Positions 30,560 through 36,933 of a DNA stretch of 36,933 nucleotides are shown here, one piece after another. A program made the position numbers and the translations under genes. The stretch lies in contig JAILHK010000042.1 in the NCBI GenBank assembly GCA_024695815.1, positions 1-36,933 of the forward strand, read 5' to 3'. Origin of the DNA: Prevotella sp. (GTDB lineage Bacteria > Bacteroidota > Bacteroidia > Bacteroidales > Bacteroidaceae). Below the pieces are notes generated by a model. The model was not told the origin of the DNA. It saw only the letters and a program-made list of their open reading frames with translations, and searched no databases. Position 1 is the first letter of the stretch. Each line of letters starts with the position of its first letter.

Positions 30560-31912
30560 CTATAGTTTTTCTGCCACTATTGCAGCCTGATGAATGCGGT
30601 TGCCCATACCGATACCATCGCGCATGTTTCCCGCCAGTATCAATCCAGGATATTGCTGTTCGATACATGCGATAGCCTCAAATCGTGCACAGCTGTCCGC
30701 TCCATACTGTGGGATGGCGTGTTCATGACGGAAGATGCGTATCATGTCGGGGGTCATCGACTCAGGATACTTCAACATAGAGTGGAAAGCCTCGATGACC
30801 ATCTCGCGTATCTCGCCGTCGCTTTTCTTCAGATAATCGGCATGACGGGCACCTCCCATAAAGTAGGAATAGAGGGCGCCACCTTCTGGAGCACGCTGCA
30901 CGAAGCATTCTGAGGGGAAGAGGATGCCCAACAACTTCTTCTGTTCCTTGCTGGGAACCAAGCCACCAAAGGCGGGATAGTTCAATCCACGCGTATCACG
31001 CACACCGACGCACACCTGGATGACGGGAGCATAATAGAGGCTACTGATAGGTTTCATCAGCGTGTCAGGAATAAAGGGCAACAGTTCCGGTAGTGCATAG
31101 GCACCTACCGTTGTGACCACATGGTGGCATACCACCTCCTCCTGACCATCGTTATACGTCACACGCCAGGTATTACCTTCGTTAGGCTGTACCTTTATAT
31201 TCTGAGCACCGGTCACGATGTCTGCGCCCTGTGCCAAGGCATCTACCATTTTCTGCAGTCCGCCATGAGCGGAAAACACCTTTTTCGTAACCAGTCGGTC
31301 GCGGTCGGTCTTGGGCTCTTTTCGCTTGGCAATGGCACCACGCACAAAACTGCCGTAGTTGGCTTCCAGGTTATAGAGCTTTGGCAACGCAAAGCGGGTG
31401 GTCAGCTTCATCGGGTCACCGGCATAGACACCCGACACAAAGGGGTCCACGGCATACTCGAAGAACGAGCGTCCCAGTCGGCGTTGAGCCAGAGCGCCCA
31501 CCGACTCGTTGGGGTCTGTACCTTTCTGTCGCCAGGGTTCGCCCAGGATGCGAAACTTATCCTTCAGCGTGAACAGCGGTGTGGTAACTGCTGCCACGAG
31601 TCCCGAGGGGAGCGCATGAAACTTGCTGCCCTTCCATATCAGTCGTCGCTTGGACGACTCGCGGGCGGTTTCCAATTCGCAACGTCCTGTCAGGTCCTGG
31701 AAGAGTTCTGTCACCTCAGGAAAAGAAACCACACCAGTGTTAGGACCACTCTCAAACGTAAATCCATCTTCGTTGAAGGTGCGTATCTGTCCACCCACAC
31801 GATTCTGCTTCTCTAATACGAGTACATCACGACCTTTCTTACGCAGATTGAAAGCCGTGGCAAGACCGGTCAGTCCTGCACCAATAACTACGATATCACG
31901 TTCTTGCATCAT
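30560..31912 (-). CDS. hemG: Protoporphyrinogen/coproporphyrinogen oxidase, FAD-dependent (HemY type)
   Basis: Oxidises protoporphyrinogen IX to protoporphyrin IX (or coproporphyrinogen III to coproporphyrin III in the Gram-positive branch). The Rossmann FAD motif VVIGAGLTGLATAFNL is at the N-terminus, continuing VLVLEKQNRVGGQIRT. The flavin-closing C-terminal motif is PGLILAGNMRDGIGMGNRI. It is 450 residues from the ATG at 31910-31912; a TTG one codon earlier is less likely. It is last in the operon, 3 nt after hemN. The HemY family classically uses O2, which is notable in a probable anaerobe. Copro- and protoporphyrinogen oxidases cannot be told apart by eye. Confidence 0.93.
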   Translation of the reverse strand: MMQERDIVVIGAGLTGLATAFNLRKKGRDVLVLEKQNRVGGQIRTFNEDGFTFESGPNTGVVSFPEVTELFQDLTGRCELETARESSKRRLIWKGSKFHALPSGLVAAVTTPLFTLKDKFRILGEPWRQKGTDPNESVGALAQRRLGRSFFEYAVDPFVSGVYAGDPMKLTTRFALPKLYNLEANYGSFVRGAIAKRKEPKTDRDRLVTKKVFSAHGGLQKMVDALAQGADIVTGAQNIKVQPNEGNTWRVTYNDGQEEVVCHHVVTTVGAYALPELLPFIPDTLMKPISSLYYAPVIQVCVGVRDTRGLNYPAFGGLVPSKEQKKLLGILFPSECFVQRAPEGGALYSYFMGGARHADYLKKSDGEIREMVIEAFHSMLKYPESMTPDMIRIFRHEHAIPQYGADSCARFEAIACIEQQYPGLILAGNMRDGIGMGNRIHQAAIVAEKL

Positions 31913-31915
31913 CAA

Positions 31916-33280
31916 TTATATCGGATTAGAAAATTGTTTGTCTGTATGTTGTACCAACGGATCGAGCGCTGCTGCCACGCATCTCACCAGTGGTCTGCCT
32001 TCGCCATGCACCAGTATATGCTGATCGTCGAAGTCCAGAATGCCGTCCTGGGCCATTTCCTTCAGGTGTGCTTCATCGTAACAACAAGCGCCGCGCAACT
32101 CTTCTACGGTGACGCCCAGGCGTTCTGCCACCTCTAGCCAGTTCATACTGTAGTTGCACATCAAAGTCTCTACCACCTCGCGCACCATTTTCTGGTTGGC
32201 GGTGAGCTGACAACCACGTCGGATGTATAGCTGCTGACGTCCGATGGTTTCTATGTATTCCTTGATGTCACGTCCGTTTTGTGCATAGGCATCATCCAAC
32301 TGACTGATGGCTGTCACGCCAAAGGCATAGACCTGTGCAGTGGTTCGGCGCGTACAATAGCCTTGGAAATTACGATGCAGTGCGCCCGACTGCAAAGCCG
32401 TGAAGAGTTCATCCTCGGGCAACACGAAATGGTCCAGACCAATACGTTGATAGCCCGCCTGCGTCAAGATGGCAGATGCCACCTCAAACATACGGTTCTT
32501 CTCTTCCGCAGAAGGCAAACCAATGCGGTCTAGTATCTGCTGACGGGGGAAGAGTTTAGGCAGATGCGCATACGAGAAAGTGACCAGACGGTCGGGACGT
32601 AAGGCGGCTGCCTGCTCGATGGTCTCTTGGAAAGAGTCGGCCGACTGATGTGGCAGACCATAGATAAAATCGAAGTTGACTGTTGCACCCGATGCTCGCA
32701 GGATGTCGAGCACGGTTTTCATTGGCAACAACGACGGCCGGCGGTTGACGGCTTTTAGCACCTCTTCCTTCAGGTCCTGCATGCCAATGCTATAACGTGT
32801 AAAGCCACAAGTGGTCAACTGCTGCCAGGCTTTCTCGTCCAGATATCCGGGATGGCACTCGATGGCAATCTCGGGGCGCTCGATGACGGGAGCAATACTG
32901 AGTAGATGCTCGTTCAGTTCCTTGATCATCTCAATAGGTATCGATGTTGGACTGCCACCGCCATAGTGTATCTGCGAAATCTTTCGGTTGCGGTCAATAT
33001 GCTTTGCCACCAGGTCAATCTCCTGATGCAAGGCATCCACGTATGCTTTCACCGTCTCAGGGGCTGCTGCGGGGTAAGAGTTACAACCGCAATAGTGACA
33101 CAGATGACGGCAGAATGGGATATGCAGGTAGAACGAGATCTGGTTCTGTCTGGCATGGTCCGACGCCTCCACCGCACGCAGGTAGTCTGCTTCGGAGAAA
33201 GCACCGAAATAGTTTGCTGGTGGATAGCTGGTGTATCTGGGCACCGGCTTATTGTATTTCTGAATAATCTCTGGCTGCAT
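31916..33280 (-). CDS. hemN: Oxygen-independent coproporphyrinogen III oxidase (radical SAM)
   Basis: Radical-SAM enzyme that decarboxylates two propionates of coproporphyrinogen III to give protoporphyrinogen IX without oxygen. The cluster motif is CRHLCHYCGC (C57, C61, C64 and the HemN-specific C66), preceded by FYLHIPF. GGGSPTS and IECHPGYL follow. N-terminal PVPRYTSYPPA and a full HemN C-terminal domain (to residue 454) mark true HemN rather than HemW or HutW. It starts 2 nt after the MFS gene. Together with hemG it covers two late steps of haem synthesis; no hemH or early hem gene is in the window. Confidence 0.95.
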   Translation of the reverse strand: MQPEIIQKYNKPVPRYTSYPPANYFGAFSEADYLRAVEASDHARQNQISFYLHIPFCRHLCHYCGCNSYPAAAPETVKAYVDALHQEIDLVAKHIDRNRKISQIHYGGGSPTSIPIEMIKELNEHLLSIAPVIERPEIAIECHPGYLDEKAWQQLTTCGFTRYSIGMQDLKEEVLKAVNRRPSLLPMKTVLDILRASGATVNFDFIYGLPHQSADSFQETIEQAAALRPDRLVTFSYAHLPKLFPRQQILDRIGLPSAEEKNRMFEVASAILTQAGYQRIGLDHFVLPEDELFTALQSGALHRNFQGYCTRRTTAQVYAFGVTAISQLDDAYAQNGRDIKEYIETIGRQQLYIRRGCQLTANQKMVREVVETLMCNYSMNWLEVAERLGVTVEELRGACCYDEAHLKEMAQDGILDFDDQHILVHGEGRPLVRCVAAALDPLVQHTDKQFSNPI

Positions 33281-33282
33281 AA

Positions 33283-34515
33283 TTACTTTCTAAAGAATAC
33301 GAGAATGTATAGAAGTGACACAACGGCAATGATCGTTTCAGTCAGGAACAGACCATGATAACCGAAATGGTCGGCTACGCTGCCACTCAGCGAGGCAATA
33401 AGGATACCACTCAGATGGGTCAGCACAGTCTGTATGGTGAAGTCGGTACCTTCACGCCCTTTTCGCACGCACTCCATCGCCGAGGTATAAACCACAATGG
33501 TGGCCATACCATAACTAGACCACATCATGACAATACCTAAGTAGAGCAACCATGCTGAGGGCTGGGATACATACGATATAGTCAGGAAATAGAGTGTGGT
33601 CAGCAGGATGAACGTGGCAAAGAGTAATCGCGAAGAACGGATACCAATACGGCGCACCAGGAACCCGGCACCAAACGAGGCACAGAAAGCTGCCGATGTG
33701 CCGACAATACCACTCATCACACCGATTTCTTTCATCGTATAGCCCAAGTCAACCAGCCAAGGACGCATCATCGACAGGATGCCAATCATGCTGGCGTAGT
33801 AAAGCAACAGGAATCCTATTTGTCGCCAGATGCCATGTTGTGCAAAAAACGAAGCGAAGTCGGTCCACTTGGCACGCTCCTTCACAGTCTTAGCAACGAT
33901 CTCGGGGTCGCGACGCATCATGAGCGGAACCAACATCAGCAGCACGAAAGCACCCAGACATAAAGTGACGGTACGCCAACCGAAGGCATGCAGTATCAGC
34001 AGCAAGAGGCCACTGCCTATCAAGGCACCGCCAAAACTACCCATCGACTGCATGCTGTTCACCATGCTCTTGTCCTTGCCTCCGTGCATCAGAATGGCCA
34101 GCGCATCGGTGGCTATGTCTTGTGTGGCAGAGGCCACCAGCGACAGACATACCAGTGCTATAATCAGATAAAGGTTGGTGCCCACATCCAACAAACCGGC
34201 CAACACGATGAACAATGCATACACACACTCGCTGCCAATGATGCAGCGACGGAAGTCGCGCCCTGTCAAGCAGTGGCGGTCCACCACCGGCGACCATAAA
34301 AACTTAAGCACCCATGGCAACTTCACCAGCTGCAGCAGTCCGATGGTGGCCAGCGAGTAGTGAGCCTCGCGCATCATCACCTGCAGTGCCGTAGCAAAGA
34401 AGCTGGATGGAATACTCTGGGCAATGTAAAGGCAGAAGAACATCGGTAGTCCGATGCCTCCTCTGCCTTCTTCTTTTATTATGTGGTTAATCTTTGTTTG
34501 AGTTCCTAATTGCAT
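33283..34515 (-). CDS. MFS transporter, AmpG / RhtX-FptX-like
   Basis: 410 residues from the ATG at 34513-34515 (MQLGTQTKINHI); a TTG six codons earlier would overlap the receptor stop region. About 12 transmembrane helices are visible. The segment SLATIGLLQLVKLPWVLKFLWSPVVDR (about residues 54-80) is typical of the AmpG branch, which also contains the RhtX/FptX siderophore importers. AmpG itself imports muropeptides. Here the gene sits 7 nt after a TonB-dependent receptor and 2 nt before hemN, so an inner-membrane importer for the receptor's ligand is the better guess. The substrate is unknown. Confidence 0.88.
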   Translation of the reverse strand: MQLGTQTKINHIIKEEGRGGIGLPMFFCLYIAQSIPSSFFATALQVMMREAHYSLATIGLLQLVKLPWVLKFLWSPVVDRHCLTGRDFRRCIIGSECVYALFIVLAGLLDVGTNLYLIIALVCLSLVASATQDIATDALAILMHGGKDKSMVNSMQSMGSFGGALIGSGLLLLILHAFGWRTVTLCLGAFVLLMLVPLMMRRDPEIVAKTVKERAKWTDFASFFAQHGIWRQIGFLLLYYASMIGILSMMRPWLVDLGYTMKEIGVMSGIVGTSAAFCASFGAGFLVRRIGIRSSRLLFATFILLTTLYFLTISYVSQPSAWLLYLGIVMMWSSYGMATIVVYTSAMECVRKGREGTDFTIQTVLTHLSGILIASLSGSVADHFGYHGLFLTETIIAVVSLLYILVFFRK

Positions 34516-34522
34516 ATATGGA

Positions 34523-36598
34523 TTAAATATCAAATATCAGCGATGTGCCGAAAGATACAGGACGTCCCTGCTGACCATAGCCCTGACTGGTCTTGAAATA
34601 GTAAGTCAGGTAGTCAGTATTTGTCAGGTTCTTGCCCCACATCTCCCAGGTCATGCAACCTGAGGTGACGCTCACCTTGGCATCCAGCAGCGCATAGAAG
34701 CGCTGATAAACGGCATTGTCTTCGTTCCAGTATATCTTGCCCATGCCATTCACACCTGCACTCAGCACAACACGGTCAATAGCCGAACAGTTGGGCAGGA
34801 TGGTATAGGCACCTCTGAGAGCGAGGGTCTGACGGGGTACGAGGGGCAGCATCTTGCCAGTGTAGCTGACAGTAGCGCTCTTTTCGTAGTCCAGAAAACG
34901 CGCATACGTATAACCATAGGTCAGGCGGAAGGTCAGTGGCTGCCAGGGGCGAACCGTCATACCAAGTTCTACGCCCTTGCTGTCTGAGTGACCGGCATTG
35001 CGGGTGATGTTTCCCACACCGGGAACAGTCTGCGTGATCTGCTGATGGCGCCAGTCCACATAGAACAGGGTCAGGTCGGCCTGCAGTGCACGGTTGAAGA
35101 ACGTGGTCTTAGCACCCACCTCATAGTTCCAGTTGTACTCGGGGTCATAGGTACGCTCATCGTCCTGGGTGAAGGTAGAGTTAAAGCCACCTGTCTTATA
35201 ACCTCTGGTCACGGAGCCATAAACCATATAGTCGTCGTTGAACTGATACTCGAGGGCGAACTTTGGTGTCAGCTGTGTGAAGTTCAACTTGCTATCATAG
35301 GTATCTGTGGCAGTGCCCAGCACGCGGTCCCATGCCGAGGCGGTCTTATAGGCCTTATAGTCTTCCTTGGCATGTTCATAGTCGAAACGCAAGCCCAACT
35401 TGGCCTTCAGTCCGGCAAGTAGCTGCAAAGACGACTGGTGATAGACAGACATGCCTGTGGTAGGACTGTCGTAATATTTGGGCGTGCAGTAGTTCTGCGC
35501 AATATAGGTGGTATAGAGTGCTTTCTTATAGCTGTCGCTAAAGAAGAAAGCACCAAACATCCATTGGTAGGCACTCTTCGTGGTTGACTTGATGGTCAGC
35601 TCTTCACTGAAAATATTCTGTCGAACGCTCTGGTTCACCCAGTAAAGGTCGTTGGGGGTGAAGTCCTGGTCAATGCCCTGCATATCGTCAATATACTGAT
35701 AGGCAGTCTGGCTATTGAAGCTGAAACCCTTTCCATCGTAGCGAGCATTCAAGCCAACAGTGGTCAACTGACGCAGATAAGAGCTGTAACGATTATAGTT
35801 AATGCTGCCCGACTCACGGGTTTCGGGATTGTAAGTAGAATAGGGATAGCCACCCTGGTCACTGTTTCTATAGCTCAGGTCGGCCACCAGTGTCCAGCGC
35901 TCAGTGGGTTTCAGGAACACACGTCCACGCAGATAACCCTCGTTGAACTTATCAATCTTACTACCGTCAAAGGCATTGCGGAAATAACCGTCGTTATGAT
36001 GATAGCTGCCATTCACGGCGAAAGCCAGCTTCTCACTCAGTTTGTTATAGTGACTGGCGTTCACCACAGCATCGTTATGCCGACCATATCCCACTTTTAC
36101 ACGAGTACCCTGATAGTCGAAGGGCGAACGGGTATAGGCATTGATGATACCGCCAATGCAGTTGCGACCATAGAGTGTGCCCTGAGGACCACGCAGTACT
36201 TCGAGCGATGACAGATCAAAGAGGTCGTCGTCGAAAGCCGAACGCTCCATGTGGGGAACACCGTCGATATAAAATCCCACAGTAGGACCATTGGTCTTAG
36301 AGCCCACGCCGCGAACAAAGACAGGTGAGTTCTGGCGTGTGCCATAATCGGGTATAAAGAAATTAGGTACGATATAGCCTAGATCCTTCACGCTGGTCAT
36401 CTCCGACTGACGTATCACAGAACTAGACAAGGTGGTTATAGACAGAGCCTCCTTACTGGCAGGGTCCTGCTTAAAACCAACCACGGTCAACTCGTTCATA
36501 TTCAACTGACGAGCCACCATCGTGTCTCTAACCTCTTCCATTCCCTCGGCCATTGCACTCACAGGGAATAATAACGCGCATAAAAACTTTACATTCAT
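34523..36598 (-). CDS. TonB-dependent outer-membrane receptor (siderophore/porphyrin type, not SusC)
   Basis: 691 residues. The signal peptide (MNVKFLCALLFPVSAMA) is followed directly by a TonB-box-like MNELTVVGF and the plug domain with VFVRGVGSKTNGPTVGFYIDGV and LEVLRGPQGTLYGRN. A 22-strand-type beta-barrel runs to the terminal strand FGTSLIFDI. There is no CarboxypepD-regulatory-like N-terminal domain and no SusD partner, so it belongs to the small-ligand group rather than glycan uptake. I chose ATG 36598; the longer frame starts in the promoter. It leads the operon with the MFS transporter, hemN and hemG, pointing to haem, a porphyrin or an iron chelate as ligand (inference). Confidence 0.92.
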   Translation of the reverse strand: MNVKFLCALLFPVSAMAEGMEEVRDTMVARQLNMNELTVVGFKQDPASKEALSITTLSSSVIRQSEMTSVKDLGYIVPNFFIPDYGTRQNSPVFVRGVGSKTNGPTVGFYIDGVPHMERSAFDDDLFDLSSLEVLRGPQGTLYGRNCIGGIINAYTRSPFDYQGTRVKVGYGRHNDAVVNASHYNKLSEKLAFAVNGSYHHNDGYFRNAFDGSKIDKFNEGYLRGRVFLKPTERWTLVADLSYRNSDQGGYPYSTYNPETRESGSINYNRYSSYLRQLTTVGLNARYDGKGFSFNSQTAYQYIDDMQGIDQDFTPNDLYWVNQSVRQNIFSEELTIKSTTKSAYQWMFGAFFFSDSYKKALYTTYIAQNYCTPKYYDSPTTGMSVYHQSSLQLLAGLKAKLGLRFDYEHAKEDYKAYKTASAWDRVLGTATDTYDSKLNFTQLTPKFALEYQFNDDYMVYGSVTRGYKTGGFNSTFTQDDERTYDPEYNWNYEVGAKTTFFNRALQADLTLFYVDWRHQQITQTVPGVGNITRNAGHSDSKGVELGMTVRPWQPLTFRLTYGYTYARFLDYEKSATVSYTGKMLPLVPRQTLALRGAYTILPNCSAIDRVVLSAGVNGMGKIYWNEDNAVYQRFYALLDAKVSVTSGCMTWEMWGKNLTNTDYLTYYFKTSQGYGQQGRPVSFGTSLIFDI

Positions 36599-36629
36599 AT
36601 ATCTCGATGTGTTTGTATTGATTTCGGGT

Positions 36630-36662
36630 GCAAAGGTACACATTTCTCAGCACCTGCGCAAT
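36630..36662 (-). promoter_or_regulatory. Promoter of the receptor-MFS-hemN-hemG operon
   Basis: Minus-strand TACCTTTGC (36638-36630) with ATTG (36662-36659) 20 nt upstream. The leader is about 30 nt. No convincing Fur-type palindrome is seen around it. Confidence 0.8.
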
Positions 36663-36759
36663 CCCCATTTATATGGATTTTTGGTTGTTACCGTAGAATC
36701 ATACCAACAAAACCATGATAAATCGTCAACAAAAAACACATAAGCATAACAAACGAAAT

Positions 36760-36797
36760 AAAAAAAGAGCCCTGACTCAGTGTTGAATCAGGGCTCT
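36760..36797 (-). terminator. Terminator of the rRNA operon
   Basis: On the minus strand AGAGCCCTGA (36797-36788) pairs with TCAGGGCTCT (36775-36766), a perfect 10-bp stem with a 12-nt loop, followed by a run of T (36766-36760 as A on the plus strand). It lies just after the 5S rRNA. Confidence 0.9.
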
Positions 36798-36806
36798 CTG
36801 TAAAGA

Positions 36807-36914
<108 letters not shown>

Positions 36915-36933
36915 AATATTTCTCTTTTATATA

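Noticed and set aside
30444..30675. Small open frames on both strands over the tRNA-Thr region
   Set aside because: They are explained by tRNA-Thr and its terminator.
28191..36615. Short near-match (about 16 of 19) between the DUF6048 start region (28191-28209) and the receptor leader (36597-36615), both containing ATCGAGATA
   Set aside because: It is too short and imperfect to exceed chance in 37 kb; possibly a coincidental resemblance to the CGATAT arrays.
36599..36760. Fur box or riboswitch in front of the receptor operon
   Set aside because: No convincing palindrome or conserved riboswitch core was seen in the roughly 30-nt leader or around the promoter.

Overview
The window looks like the chromosome of a Bacteroidales bacterium, most likely Prevotella or a close relative. 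Twelve genes or RNAs are preceded by the Bacteroidetes sigma-ABfr promoter signature (TAnnTTTGC, often with a TTG/TTTG box about 20 nt upstream), the lipoproteins have Bacteroidetes-type lipoboxes, and several families (DUF4199, DUF4827, DUF6048, DUF6452, the four-helix-bundle 'suffix' protein) are largely confined to this phylum. The genus is inferred from overall protein resemblance and was not tested.

Layout. (1) 1-2.9 kb, minus strand: ribosomal operon rplM-rpsI-rpsB-tsf (tsf cut by the window edge), with two candidate structured leaders, one before rplM and one between rpsI and rpsB. (2) 3.1-5.4 kb, plus: argS and an RNase H gene, followed by a 22-bp-period array of small hairpins. (3) 5.6-6.6 kb: ribD on the minus strand. 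(4) 6.6-9.5 kb, plus: a four-helix-bundle/zinc-finger gene whose start, and that of the next gene prmC, each lie directly behind an 8-bp CGATATAT tandem array; then prmC (with an in-frame palindromic insertion), recX and a comF-like gene in overlapping order. (5) 9.5-12.6 kb: pyrE, a START-like gene, argH and a small lipoprotein with a Rieske-like cysteine pattern. (6) 12.6-20.6 kb: tRNA-Leu, a TPR/OmpA-like lipoprotein, a thioredoxin-fold lipoprotein without its cysteines, YifB, ridA, an orphan histidine kinase, and the yceD-rpmF-fabH set. (7) 20.7-25.8 kb: a GH67 alpha-glucuronidase with a shortened N-terminus, a second 22-bp-period array, a DHH phosphoesterase, a DUF4827 lipoprotein and glmM. 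(8) 25.9-30.2 kb, minus: DUF4199, GT2 glycosyltransferase, DUF6452, DUF6048, apbE and a Crp-family regulator as one tight operon. (9) 30.3-30.5 kb, plus: SRP RNA and tRNA-Thr. (10) 30.6-36.6 kb, minus: TonB-dependent receptor, MFS transporter, hemN and hemG with 2-7 nt gaps. (11) The right edge holds the 5S rRNA and terminator of a minus-strand rRNA operon.

Most of the window is housekeeping. The items most worth following are: the receptor-transporter-HemN-HemG operon, which reads as uptake of a tetrapyrrole precursor coupled to its conversion towards haem; the four-helix/zinc-finger gene bracketed by matching 8-bp arrays; two unrelated intergenic arrays that share an exact 22-bp period; and the palindromic element carried in frame inside prmC.
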